Of a stretch of 64,000 nucleotides of DNA, positions 37,967 through 46,730 are shown piece by piece; position 1 is the first letter of the stretch, and every line of letters starts with the position of its first letter. A program made the translations under genes and the position numbers. The DNA is from Pelagibacteraceae bacterium AG-404-P08 (GTDB lineage: Bacteria; Pseudomonadota; Alphaproteobacteria; HIMB59). The stretch is from the NCBI GenBank assembly GCA_003216195.1, contig QCJF01000007.1, positions 30,414-94,413 of the forward strand, written 5' to 3'. The notes under the pieces were generated by a model, which saw nothing but the letters and a program-made list of their open reading frames with translations, did no database searches and was not told where the DNA came from.

Positions 37967-38396
37967 TAATTTCACCAAAGGAAGCAAAGGAGTGATACAA
38001 AGCAATCATTACAGTTGCAACTGTGATGCCTACTCCCAGCTCAACTAATATAATACCAATATGTTGGCCAGTTGATGGGTCTGATGACAAAACATTGTAA
38101 TCTAAATACATTCCATCAAGAAATATTGAAACTATTCCGACACCTGCATATAACAAAACACCTACGCACATTAAATATCGATTGATCATTATTGGAACTA
38201 AAGTTTCTCCTTTTGAAAGCCCAAATATCATTGAATACAATATAAATGCCGCCGCTACTATAACCCCAGCCTGAAATCCACCTCCTGGACCATAGTCACC
38301 ATGAAATTGAACGTAAAGCCCAAATATAATAATTGGTGCAAAAAGAATTTTACTTACAACGCTTAATACTGGACTTGATGAAATTTTATCTCTCAT
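37959..38396 (-). CDS. mnhB: Mrp antiporter subunit B
   Basis: 145 residues, four helices, with FGLYVQFHGDYGPGGGFQAGVIVAAAFILYS, the hallmark MnhB stretch. Overlaps the DUF4040 gene by 4 bases and mnhC by 8. Part of the multi-subunit Na+/H+ antiporter in the inner membrane. Confidence 0.93.
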   Translation of the reverse strand: MRDKISSSPVLSVVSKILFAPIIIFGLYVQFHGDYGPGGGFQAGVIVAAAFILYSMIFGLSKGETLVPIMINRYLMCVGVLLYAGVGIVSIFLDGMYLDYNVLSSDPSTGQHIGIILVELGVGITVATVMIALYHSFASFGEINE

Positions 38397-38956
38397 TTTT
38401 TTTTATTTTTTTTAAAATTAGTTTTACGATTAAGAGTGTTGCTAGTTAATAAAGCAATGACACCTAAGCCTGCAGTAAATATTACTATTGTTTCTCCAAG
38501 AGTATCGAAGCCTCTATAACTTGCTAAAATATTAGTAACAACATTAGGTATATGAAAAAAATCTTTACTTTCCTTTAAGTACTCTGGAACTACATGAAGA
38601 TGGATTGGTGCATTAGGATCTCCTAATAAAGGGAGATTGGCAATTATAATAATCAATATAAGTGATATAGCTACTGCAAGGATAATGCTCGGAAATAAAT
38701 TTATTAATTTATTTTTTTTTCCCTCTGGTAATTTCGCAGCAGCCATTACCATTAAAATTGTTGATATACCAGAACCAACGGCTGCTTCAGTAAATGCTAC
38801 ATCAACCGCATCTAAATTCACATATATAGCTGAGCATAACAAAGTAAAAGCCCCTGTAAGAGCAACCACACTTATTAATGACGTGGTTTTAAAAATAAAA
38901 AAAGTTGTCACCAATAGAAGGGAAATTAGGAAAAAATTAATTAATAAAAAATTCAT
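38393..38956 (-). CDS. Mrp antiporter, detached MrpA C-terminal (DUF4040/MnhB-like) subunit
   Basis: 187 residues, five or so helices. ALTGAFTLLCSAIYVNLDAVDVAFTEAAVGSG and FDTLGETIVIFTAGLGVIALL correspond to the C-terminal part of MrpA (DUF4040 plus MrpB-like extension). In many bacteria this is fused to a large NuoL-like domain; here it is a separate gene, and no full MrpA is present. It overlaps mnhG and mnhB by 4 bases each. Confidence 0.85.
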   Translation of the reverse strand: MNFLLINFFLISLLLVTTFFIFKTTSLISVVALTGAFTLLCSAIYVNLDAVDVAFTEAAVGSGISTILMVMAAAKLPEGKKNKLINLFPSIILAVAISLILIIIIANLPLLGDPNAPIHLHVVPEYLKESKDFFHIPNVVTNILASYRGFDTLGETIVIFTAGLGVIALLTSNTLNRKTNFKKNKKK

Positions 38957-39267
38957 TTTTTATTTTTTCCCCTTGGCTTATACCCCGACTCATGAGCAAA
39001 TAGAGCTATTGCATGGCCTGTTACAGGGCTAGTGAATATTAGAAATAAAGGTATTAATAAAAGTTTAAGGCTTAATAAACTAAAACCTGAATAAATTATT
39101 AAAGCTAGAACTATAAAACCCGATCCCAGTGTATCAATTAGACCAGCAGCATGAATTCGACTAAATACATCGGGTAACTTTATTAAACCTAGACTTCCAG
39201 ATAAAATGAAGAAGCAGCCAATTGCTAATAAGACAAGAGAAATTAACTCAATATAATTATACGACAT
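38953..39267 (-). CDS. mnhG: Mrp antiporter subunit G
   Basis: 104 residues, three helices, with LGLIKLPDVFSRIHAAGLIDTLGSG, the diagnostic MnhG sequence. It overlaps mnhF by 11 bases and the DUF4040 subunit by 4. Confidence 0.93.
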   Translation of the reverse strand: MSYNYIELISLVLLAIGCFFILSGSLGLIKLPDVFSRIHAAGLIDTLGSGFIVLALIIYSGFSLLSLKLLLIPLFLIFTSPVTGHAIALFAHESGYKPRGKNKK

Positions 39268-39526
39268 TGTTTTTCTTTCTTTTTATTTTGTAATACCTAA
39301 GTATTGCTATGGTGCCTAAAAAATTCAAAAGGATATACATCAAAGAAATATCGACAAAATCAGGTCTATCGAATGCAAAACCATGAACACTAATACCTAT
39401 GGCTATAATAGTCCCAATGCTTGATATAGATAATATTCTATCAAAAGGGGTTGGTCCTTTGATTGCTCGAACTAAACATAATGCTACTGAGAAGCCCAGA
39501 GCAATTAATGTTGCAAAAAAAATCAT
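39257..39526 (-). CDS. mnhF: Mrp antiporter subunit F
   Basis: 89 residues, three helices, with VRAIKGPTPFDRILSI and DISLMYILLNFLGTIAILRYY as in MnhF. ATGA overlap with mnhE and an 11-base overlap with mnhG. Confidence 0.92.
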   Translation of the reverse strand: MIFFATLIALGFSVALCLVRAIKGPTPFDRILSISSIGTIIAIGISVHGFAFDRPDFVDISLMYILLNFLGTIAILRYYKIKRKKNNVV

Positions 39527-40017
39527 TTATCTAAATCCGTAATTACTTTGTTCATATCATCTGTTTGCAAGTCTTCGGATAGCTTCTTACTTAATGCGTG
39601 AACTAAAAATTTTTTTTTATCTATTTCTATTGTTACTGTACCCGGTGTAAGAGTTATAGCGTTTGCATAGTTTGCAATACCTGTTCTATTCTTCTGGGAT
39701 GCTTTGACACTTATAAGTTGAGGAGAGTATTTACCATTCCAAATTAAAGCTGTTGTCGTTACCCCAGATTTAAAAATTTCTTTAAATAACCAAATCCAGT
39801 AAAATGGTAATCTAAGAATAATTTTTAAAGGAAGAGAGTCTTCCTCAAGCGCTTTTGCTCTATAAGACATCCAAAAAACAAAAAGGACACTGACCAGTCC
39901 AAAAAAAAGTAAAAGTGATTTAAGGTAACCAGATAAAATAAACCAAAATACAAAAAGTATTATGAAATATGTTATAAACGATAGGGTCTTAAGTGAATCT
40001 TTATTAAGTTTAGCCAC
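39523..40017 (-). CDS. mnhE: Mrp antiporter subunit E
   Basis: 164 residues with two to three N-terminal helices and a soluble tail containing ANAITLTPGTVTIEI, the MnhE signature. The start is GTG. It is the first gene of the ten-gene operon E-F-G-DUF4040-B-C-D-D-small-D. It lies 9 bases downstream of the formyltransferase gene on the same strand, so the operon might continue from upstream. Confidence 0.92.
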   Translation of the reverse strand: MAKLNKDSLKTLSFITYFIILFVFWFILSGYLKSLLLFFGLVSVLFVFWMSYRAKALEEDSLPLKIILRLPFYWIWLFKEIFKSGVTTTALIWNGKYSPQLISVKASQKNRTGIANYANAITLTPGTVTIEIDKKKFLVHALSKKLSEDLQTDDMNKVITDLDK

Positions 40018-40026
40018 TAAAAGCTA

Positions 40027-40944
40027 TTATGAGAATAAATCACCCTCTGTAAATACTGCAGTGTTCATGTCTTTGACAAATAATTTACCTTGGTCTGATT
40101 TAAATCTTGATACCTCAATAAATCCACCTTTAACTGCGACTCTTACGCTTTCAGCATTAATTGATATGATTTGACCTGGAAAATGCTCAGCACTTTGCTC
40201 ATCAATAAACTTAGTGTCATAAAAGACATACTCATCACCCATGAATTCAGCCCATGCGCCAGGCTGAGGGTTACAACCTCTTATTAAGTTATAAATTTCG
40301 TTTCCGGGTTTTTTCCAATCAATTCTTGCATCACTTTTTTTACACCAAGACTCATATGTTGCTTTAGAGTCATCTTGAGGTGTCTTTGGTGCATTGCCAG
40401 ACTCAATTAAATTTGCAGCTTCAACACAAGCTTCTAGACCTAATGGAAATATCTTTTTAAAATAAACATCTCCTAAAGTATCATCAGGACCAATATCAAC
40501 TTCTTTTTGAAGTAATATTTCACCCTCATCTAGCCCATCATTTGGATAAAAAATTGAAAGACCTGTTTTTGTGGAGCCACCAATTATAGGCCAGTTTATT
40601 GAACTTGGTCCTCTGTGAAGTGGTAGTAGTGAGGGGTGAAAACAAATAGATCCATGAGTAGGAATATCCCTTGCTCCTTCAGGCACAAAAATAATTACAT
40701 AAGCCATGACACATAAATCCGCACCATGAGACTTAATTTGGTCTAGTACCTCTTGGTCTTTAAAATTTGAAGGTTGGTAAACAGGCAAACTAACACTTTG
40801 AGCGTATTCTTTAACAGGATCGACTGGTTTACCCTCTTTGTCAGGTGCACAATATACCGCTACTACTTCATGGTCTGTTTCTGTATGAAATTTTTCTAAA
40901 GCACTTTTTCCAAATGCCTGTTGCCCCATTAAAATTATTTTCAT
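40027..40944 (-). CDS. Stand-alone 10-formyl-THF formyltransferase/hydrolase (ALDH1L N-terminal type)
   Basis: 305 residues. The formyltransferase site is FHPSLLPLHRG (H103) with GLDEGEILLQKEVDIGPDD after it (D139), and the C-terminal region (ARIDWKKPGNEIYNLIRGCNPQPGAW) follows the hydrolase domain of 10-formyl-THF dehydrogenase (ALDH1L1) rather than plain tRNA formyltransferase. In ALDH1L1 this domain hands the formyl group to a phosphopantetheine thiol. Here it stands alone beside a formyl-CoA transferase, so transfer to or from CoA is conceivable. PurU-like release of formate is the conservative alternative. A true fmt would normally pair with def, absent here. Confidence 0.75.
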   Translation of the reverse strand: MKIILMGQQAFGKSALEKFHTETDHEVVAVYCAPDKEGKPVDPVKEYAQSVSLPVYQPSNFKDQEVLDQIKSHGADLCVMAYVIIFVPEGARDIPTHGSICFHPSLLPLHRGPSSINWPIIGGSTKTGLSIFYPNDGLDEGEILLQKEVDIGPDDTLGDVYFKKIFPLGLEACVEAANLIESGNAPKTPQDDSKATYESWCKKSDARIDWKKPGNEIYNLIRGCNPQPGAWAEFMGDEYVFYDTKFIDEQSAEHFPGQIISINAESVRVAVKGGFIEVSRFKSDQGKLFVKDMNTAVFTEGDLFS

Positions 40945-40970
40945 TATTGCTCCTTAAATTAGAATTTATC

Positions 40971-42218
40971 TTATACTGCTCCGGCCTCTCTTACAGCTTT
41001 AATTTCATCGTCACTCATCTGACAAAATTCTTTTAATATCTCATCAGTATGCTCTCCGAGAAGTGGAGATCTTTCAACTTTTGCTGGGGAGTCAGATAAC
41101 TTAATTGGATTACCGACAGTCAAATATTTCCCTCGTTCAGGGTGATCGACTTCAACTATCGTGTTAGTATCTCTTAGGCCTTGATCTTCAGCTAGCTCTT
41201 TTAAAGATAATATTGGACCAACAGGTATATCTAGAGGATTACATATATCCATCACTTCAAATTTAGTCTTGGTCATTGTCCATGACTCAATTGTGTCAAA
41301 TATTTCATTTAACCTTGGTAATCTTTTTGCAGGAGTTGAGTAATTTTCATCCTCTTTCCATTCGGGTTTACCAATAACATCACATACTTTTTCCCAAACC
41401 GCTGCCTGCGTTATAAAATATGTATATGCATTAGGATCTTTTTCCCAACCTTTACATTTGAGAATTCTTCCTGGCTGACCACCTCCTGAGTCGTTACCTG
41501 CGCGAGGCGTAGAGTCACCAAACGGAATATCTTCTCCAAATTGAGAATATTCTTTTAAAGGCCCTCTAGAGAGTCTTTGTTGGTCACGAAGTTTAACTCT
41601 ACAGAGGTTTAAAACTCCATCTTGCATTGCAGCAGATACTCTTTGTCCCTTTCCTGACTTTTCTCTATGGAATAAAGCAGTAACTATACCCAATGCTAAA
41701 TGTAAACCTGTTCCACTATCTCCTATTTGTGCACCAGTGACTAAAGGAACTTCTCCAAGCATGCCTGTTGTTGATGCAGATCCACCTGCGCACTGAGCAA
41801 CATTCTCATAAACTTTACAATCTTCATATTTTCCTGGACCAAAACCTTTAACAGAAGCATAAATCATTCTTGGATTTATTTCTTGAATTTTTTCCCATGA
41901 AAAGCCCATTCTATCTAAAGCACCAGGAGCAAAATTTTCTACCATGACATCACACTCTTGAATTAACTTAGTAAATATTTTTGAACCCTCTGGTTTCTTT
42001 GGATTTAATGTTATACTTCTTTTATTTGAATTTAGCATGGTAAAGTACAAACTGTCTGCATCAGGAACATCTCTTAGCTGACCTCTTGTAGCATCACCCA
42101 CTCCTGGTCTTTCAACTTTTACGACATCTGCACCAAACCAAGCTAGTAATTGTGTGCAAGTTGGTCCGGACTGGACGTGTGTCATGTCTAATATTTTGAC
42201 ACCTTTTAAAGCTTCCAT
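40971..42218 (-). CDS. frc: Formyl-CoA transferase (Frc-type class III CoA transferase)
   Basis: 415 residues, very close in sequence, as I recall it, to E. coli Frc: [28 protein letters not shown] at 15-42, [13 protein letters not shown], and the catalytic aspartate D167 in [20 protein letters not shown] and [19 protein letters not shown] are also shared. Frc moves CoA from formyl-CoA (or succinyl-CoA) to oxalate or similar acids. A strong ribosome site (TAGGAGGA) precedes the ATG. It lies 16 bases downstream of a ThDP enzyme gene that is not canonical oxalyl-CoA decarboxylase, so the acid acted on is uncertain. Confidence 0.88.
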   Translation of the reverse strand: MEALKGVKILDMTHVQSGPTCTQLLAWFGADVVKVERPGVGDATRGQLRDVPDADSLYFTMLNSNKRSITLNPKKPEGSKIFTKLIQECDVMVENFAPGALDRMGFSWEKIQEINPRMIYASVKGFGPGKYEDCKVYENVAQCAGGSASTTGMLGEVPLVTGAQIGDSGTGLHLALGIVTALFHREKSGKGQRVSAAMQDGVLNLCRVKLRDQQRLSRGPLKEYSQFGEDIPFGDSTPRAGNDSGGGQPGRILKCKGWEKDPNAYTYFITQAAVWEKVCDVIGKPEWKEDENYSTPAKRLPRLNEIFDTIESWTMTKTKFEVMDICNPLDIPVGPILSLKELAEDQGLRDTNTIVEVDHPERGKYLTVGNPIKLSDSPAKVERSPLLGEHTDEILKEFCQMSDDEIKAVREAGAV

Positions 42219-42234
42219 GGTTTCCTCCTAAAGT

Positions 42235-43911
42235 TTATTTGTACATAGTCTGGTTTTTTGTACCAGGAGCAAATTCTTCTTTATCCACCCAAATATTTAC
42301 GATTGCAGGTATACCTGACTTAACAGCTTCTCTAGCTCTTTGAAGTGCAGGTTGGATTTCTTTTGCTTCTCTAACTGCTTCGCCATGACCTCCAAAGATT
42401 TTTGCAAACTCATCGAAGTTAACATCACCCAAAATGTTTCCGACATTTCCTTTATCTTCACCGTATTTCATAATTTGACCAAATCTGATCTGGTTTTGTG
42501 CAGAGTTATTTCCAATAACTGTTAAAACAGGGGCTTTATGTCTGACAAAAGCCTCGAAGTCCATTCCAGTCATAGAAAAAGCGCCATCTCCACAATATAA
42601 AAGAATTTCTTTTTCAGGAGCAGCTAATTTGGCTGCAAGCGCGTATGGCACCCCAACACCTAAAGTCCCAAGAGGTCCTGGGTCCATCCAAGCACCAGGC
42701 ATTCTAGGTTGAACTGCTTGAGCACTTATGGTTACAACGTCTCCTCCATCACCTATGTATATAGTATCATCATTCAAAAACTGGTTGAGTTCCCAAGCTA
42801 CTCTATAAGGACTAATAGGAGATTTATCTGTTGTAAATGTAGGCATCAATTTTTCTAAAGCTGCCTCTTCCCCAGATCGAAGTTCATTAAACCAATCTGA
42901 TCGATCTTTTTTTGTTCCTGCTTCAGAGATAGCCTTTAAAGTTGTTCCTATGTGTCCAACTAAACCAAGTGATATATCTCTATTTTTTCCAACAGTTCTA
43001 TAGTCCATATCAATTTGAATAACAGTTGCGTTAGGATTTAATCTTTTACCATAACCCATTCTAAAATCAAAAGGTGTTCCAACAATTATAATACAATCTG
43101 ACTTGGTAAATGCATTTCTTCTAGTCCTATGAAAGTGATGTGGGTCTCCTGGTGGCATTGAACCTCTAGCGGCACCATTTAAATAAGCAGGTATATTCAT
43201 ATTTTTAACAAATTCGATTGCATCTTTTGTAGATTGGCAAGTCCAAACTTGTTGACCTAAAAGTATGCATGGTCTCTCTGCATTTGAAATGATGTCTGCA
43301 GCTTTTTGTACATCAACTGGGTCTGCTAAAGTTTTTGATGAGGCGCTATATTTTCCTGCTTCTGGTAAGACAGCTTTACTCATTGGAATTGAAGAGTCAA
43401 GTATGTCTCTTGGAATTTCTAAAAATGATGGACCAAAAGATCCATTTCGGGTTTCTCTAAAAGCCATTGATACCATGTCTGCACATCTTTCAGTGGACAT
43501 AACAGTTGCTGCAAATTTTGTAATTGGTTGCATCATGTCTACGTGAGGTAAATCTTGTAAAGATCCCATTTTATGTTGTGTGAGAGAACTTTGACCTCCT
43601 ATTAGTAACATCGGGATTTCAGCTCTAAATGCATTTGCAACTCCTGTTAATGCATGTGTCGTACCTGGTCCAGCGGTTACAACTGCACACCCAGGTTTTC
43701 CTGTCATTCTTGCGTAACCGTCAGCTGCATGAGAGGCAACTTCTTCATGACGTACGTCAATAATTTTAATTCCTTCGTTTAGACATCCATTGTAAATATC
43801 AATAATGTGTCCCCCACATAAAGTGTAAATAACCTCAACTCCCTCTGCTTTAAGGGCTTTAGCAACCAGCTCCCCACCAGTTATCATTTGTTCGTTCGTT
43901 CCTGTAGACAT
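42235..43911 (-). CDS. ThDP-dependent enzyme, ILVBL/HACL2-like (2-hydroxyacyl-CoA lyase or divergent oxalyl-CoA decarboxylase)
   Basis: 558 residues with all three ThDP-enzyme domains. The cofactor-activating glutamate is in RHEE (E56), the N-terminal loop reads CGGHI rather than the GVVGIP of oxalyl-CoA decarboxylase, and the ThDP/Mg motif runs from GDGAFS (441-446) to NN (468-469). The CGGHI loop and VVTAGPGTTHALTGVANA resemble the ILVBL/HACL2 branch. Next to a formyl-CoA transferase, a reaction that makes or uses formyl-CoA is likely: cleavage of a 2-hydroxyacyl-CoA to an aldehyde plus formyl-CoA, or decarboxylation of oxalyl-CoA. Acetolactate synthase is a less likely alternative, as no small subunit is present. 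Confidence 0.75.
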   Translation of the reverse strand: MSTGTNEQMITGGELVAKALKAEGVEVIYTLCGGHIIDIYNGCLNEGIKIIDVRHEEVASHAADGYARMTGKPGCAVVTAGPGTTHALTGVANAFRAEIPMLLIGGQSSLTQHKMGSLQDLPHVDMMQPITKFAATVMSTERCADMVSMAFRETRNGSFGPSFLEIPRDILDSSIPMSKAVLPEAGKYSASSKTLADPVDVQKAADIISNAERPCILLGQQVWTCQSTKDAIEFVKNMNIPAYLNGAARGSMPPGDPHHFHRTRRNAFTKSDCIIIVGTPFDFRMGYGKRLNPNATVIQIDMDYRTVGKNRDISLGLVGHIGTTLKAISEAGTKKDRSDWFNELRSGEEAALEKLMPTFTTDKSPISPYRVAWELNQFLNDDTIYIGDGGDVVTISAQAVQPRMPGAWMDPGPLGTLGVGVPYALAAKLAAPEKEILLYCGDGAFSMTGMDFEAFVRHKAPVLTVIGNNSAQNQIRFGQIMKYGEDKGNVGNILGDVNFDEFAKIFGGHGEAVREAKEIQPALQRAREAVKSGIPAIVNIWVDKEEFAPGTKNQTMYK

Positions 43912-43928
43912 ATTTAACCTCTCCCTGG

Positions 43929-43945
43929 TGGTATAATGTATACCA
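43929..43945. promoter_or_regulatory. GntR-type operator upstream of the ThDP enzyme gene
   Basis: TGGTATAATGTATACCA is a palindrome with only the centre unmatched. Its 13-base core GTATAATGTATAC recurs at 47863-47875. It lies 18 bases before the start codon; a possible -35 (TTGCAA, 43958-43963) stands 17 bases before a TACATT inside the operator, so binding would block RNA polymerase. The gene for a FadR/GntR-type regulator, a family that binds such TGGT/ACCA-like sites, lies immediately upstream. Confidence 0.65.
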
Positions 43946-43974
43946 GATTTAGAGGTCTTGCAAAGAATTTTGCC

Positions 43975-44634
43975 TTATGAATTAATGCTTTCTTGTATCT
44001 TTTCTACTAATGTAAGTGCGTGATTTTTAAGAAGTTTTTCTGCTTTTGATGCTTGACCTGCGACAAGAGATCTAACAATGTCATTGTGTTCATCAATAGA
44101 TTTAACAGCCCTGTGAGATTCAATTATAAATTTTTTCCTCAAGTATTGTAGATGGATTAACTGGGACTCTAAAATTTCCCCCATTAATTTTACTTTTGTT
44201 AATTTCATAATCTGATTATGAAATTTAATATTATCATTTGAGTAGTTATCAAGTTCAGACAAGACGTTCTCTTTTGAGTAATGACAATACTTATTTAAAC
44301 TTTCAATCTCATCTTTAGTAGAATTAGCAATAATTAAATGAGCTGCATAACCCTCTAGACCTGCCCACACAGTTACAATATCAATCAATTCTTTTTTTGA
44401 TTTTCTGTGCACAAATACGCCTCTTCTTGGAACTGTTTTAACAATTCCCTCTTGCTCTAACTTAGCAACAGCTTCTCGAATAGGTGTCCGACTAACTCCT
44501 AGCTTTTCGGACAATTGTCTTTCATCTAGATGAAAATCACTTTGTTTTAAATATATATTAAGTGACAAAATATATTTTTTTAGTGAATCGTATACCTTAC
44601 CTTTTAGGTTTACCGGTCCTATTTTTTGGATCAT
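43975..44634 (-). CDS. GntR-family transcriptional regulator (FCD/FadR subfamily)
   Basis: 219 residues. The N-terminal winged helix has DERQLSEKLGVSRTPIREAVAKLEQEGIVKTVPRRGVFV (about 37-76), the GntR signature, and the all-helical C-terminal FCD domain has EIHNDIVRSL-type metal-binding histidines (FHNQIMKL about 111, DEHNDIV about 181). It lies between tctA and the ThDP enzyme gene. It probably senses a carboxylic acid brought in by TctCBA and binds the two palindromes at 43929-43945 and 47861-47877. Confidence 0.88.
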   Translation of the reverse strand: MIQKIGPVNLKGKVYDSLKKYILSLNIYLKQSDFHLDERQLSEKLGVSRTPIREAVAKLEQEGIVKTVPRRGVFVHRKSKKELIDIVTVWAGLEGYAAHLIIANSTKDEIESLNKYCHYSKENVLSELDNYSNDNIKFHNQIMKLTKVKLMGEILESQLIHLQYLRKKFIIESHRAVKSIDEHNDIVRSLVAGQASKAEKLLKNHALTLVEKIQESINS

Positions 44635-46158
44635 TTATGTAGTCTGTGCTTTTTTAAAAAATTTTTTATAGAGAGGGCCAAATGCTGGCATAATTAAAAG
44701 TACAATTGCAATATACATTATGATTGCAGCAATAGGTTTTTCTGCCATATCAAAAAATATTCCCATACTACCATCAGATAAAATTAGAGACTGTCTTAAA
44801 GCTTTTTCAGCCAATGGGCCAAGAACAATAGATAAAACAGCTGGTGCCACAGGGTAATCTAATTTTCTCAAAATGTATCCGGCAAAACCGAATAGCAACA
44901 TTAACCATACATCGTGAAGGCTTTGTGTAGGTGCATAACCGCCAGTTACACAAAGAACGAAAATAACCGGGGCCAAGATGGCAAATGGTATCCTTAATAC
45001 CATTAAAAAAGCTGGAATTAACGCAATATTTAAAACCAGTGTAAAGAAGTTAGCAATGTAAAGACTACCAATTAAGCCCCAAACAAACTCGGGTTCTTGA
45101 GTGAATAAAAGAGGACCTGGTGTAAGTCCCCATAAAATCATGCCACCAAGTAGGATAGCGGTTGTAGGTGAACCTGGTATACCTAGTGTAAGCATAGGTA
45201 ACATACTTCCTGTACTTGCAGAATTGTTTGCACACTCTGGGGCAACTACTCCAGCAGGAACTCCTGAGCCAAATTCTTTTGAATTTTTTGATAATTGTTT
45301 TGTAATTCCATATGACATAAGTGATGCGGGTGTTGCACCAGCTGCAGGAAGAATACCTACAAAGAAACCTAGAAAAGAGCCAATGTTCATTGCCATTATA
45401 GTTTTTTTAAGAGCGCCAAATGCTCTTCCAACTTCCTTCATGTTGACTGATAATTTTGACATTTGAACTTTACCTTTTGTTTCTTCAAGGGTCCAAAGCA
45501 TCTCTCCAATTCCATAAATTCCGATAGCAAGTACAAGGAAATTTATTCCATGAAGAAATCCAGGGATATTAAAGAAAATTAATCTTGGTTTTCCTGTAAT
45601 TAGATCTAAGCCTATAGTTGATAAAGCTAATCCAATAAGTATTGAAAAAATAGTTTTTGGAACGTCATCTCCACCTAAGCCTACAAATGTTGCAAAGGCC
45701 ATTACCATTAATGCAAAGGTTTCAGGCGCATTAAATCTTAGAGCTACCTCAGCCAGAGGTGGTGCAAATAAAGTAAATAAAATAACAGATACAGTTCCAC
45801 CAACGAAGGAACCGACTGCTGCTGCAGTTAAAGCTGTCATAGCTTCTCCCTTAACAGCTAAGGGTCTTCCATCAAAAACTGTAGCTACTGCAGTAGAAGC
45901 TCCAGGTATACCTAGCATAACGGAACTTATGGCACCTCCATACATAGCACCGTAATAGACAGCAGCTAAAAAAATGATTGCTGCAGTGGGTGGTATAATA
46001 AATGTAATTGGAATAAGTATTGCAACACCATTAACTGAGCCAAGACCAGGCATTGCACCCACAAATAAACCAATTAGACAGCCAAATATTAAAAGACCAA
46101 GGTTTAAAGGTTCAAAGGATACAAAAATTCCCTCTAGAAGAAGTATAAATACATCCAT
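44635..46158 (-). CDS. tctA: Tripartite tricarboxylate-type transporter, large membrane subunit
   Basis: 507 residues, about 12 helices, with GLFVGAMPGLGSVNGVAILIP at the N terminus and GMLPAAGATPASLMSYGI-like and PGSPTTAILLGGMILWGLTPGP sequences, typical of TctA. It works with TctB and the periplasmic TctC. Family members carry citrate, tartrate and various carboxylates, so the cargo is unknown. It abuts the gntR gene directly. Confidence 0.92.
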   Translation of the reverse strand: MDVFILLLEGIFVSFEPLNLGLLIFGCLIGLFVGAMPGLGSVNGVAILIPITFIIPPTAAIIFLAAVYYGAMYGGAISSVMLGIPGASTAVATVFDGRPLAVKGEAMTALTAAAVGSFVGGTVSVILFTLFAPPLAEVALRFNAPETFALMVMAFATFVGLGGDDVPKTIFSILIGLALSTIGLDLITGKPRLIFFNIPGFLHGINFLVLAIGIYGIGEMLWTLEETKGKVQMSKLSVNMKEVGRAFGALKKTIMAMNIGSFLGFFVGILPAAGATPASLMSYGITKQLSKNSKEFGSGVPAGVVAPECANNSASTGSMLPMLTLGIPGSPTTAILLGGMILWGLTPGPLLFTQEPEFVWGLIGSLYIANFFTLVLNIALIPAFLMVLRIPFAILAPVIFVLCVTGGYAPTQSLHDVWLMLLFGFAGYILRKLDYPVAPAVLSIVLGPLAEKALRQSLILSDGSMGIFFDMAEKPIAAIIMYIAIVLLIMPAFGPLYKKFFKKAQTT

Positions 46159-46186
46159 CTTTTATGTCTTTACTTTACCAATCTCA

Positions 46187-46711
46187 TTATGAATACATAA
46201 AATCGTATACTGGATAAAATAAGGGCTCTGAAATACCTTGAGGTAAAGGTATTTTTAAAAGCCATTCAAAAAATAAAAAGGTTAAAACTGGTGTGATTAA
46301 AGAGAATACAGATATAAATAGGATACTTTTAGAACTAAAATATCTAAGATAAAAAGCTAAAAAAAAGATAAGTGAAAAGTAAATTCCCAAATAGCCTATT
46401 GCTAAAACTAAAATAACTAATGAAATAATTGTTACTGCAATATATTTGAATGCTTCAGCCTCAATAAAAGGTGAGTCATCTTTAGATTGTGGTGATCTTT
46501 TTAGAACGAATTTAATTATGGTAAGGACAGTACAAATAAGCATGCCAAGAGAAAGGTAAAAAGGAAGAAATCCCGCACCCATGTTTTCTTCTGCGTTCCA
46601 TGTAATTCTATTCTCAGCACTTTTAATCATCAGAGCGATTGAGCATAACGCTAGAATAACGGCCACTGCAATTTCTGCTCTTTTGACAGTTATTTTGTTT
46701 GTTATGCTCAT
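46187..46711 (-). CDS. tctB: Tripartite tricarboxylate-type transporter, small membrane subunit
   Basis: 174 residues with four helices and the TctB layout (short N-terminal helix, loop rich in charged residues near 70-85, ending with LKIPLPQGI). It pairs with TctA. It is 20 bases downstream of tctC and 28 upstream of tctA. Confidence 0.85.
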   Translation of the reverse strand: MSITNKITVKRAEIAVAVILALCSIALMIKSAENRITWNAEENMGAGFLPFYLSLGMLICTVLTIIKFVLKRSPQSKDDSPFIEAEAFKYIAVTIISLVILVLAIGYLGIYFSLIFFLAFYLRYFSSKSILFISVFSLITPVLTFLFFEWLLKIPLPQGISEPLFYPVYDFMYS

Positions 46712-46730
46712 ATCACTCTTAATTTAAATA

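Noticed and set aside
42235..43911. Naming the ThDP enzyme oxc (oxalyl-CoA decarboxylase)
   Set aside because: The frc neighbour suggests it, but the N-terminal active-site loop and general sequence differ from known OXC and look closer to ILVBL/HACL2.
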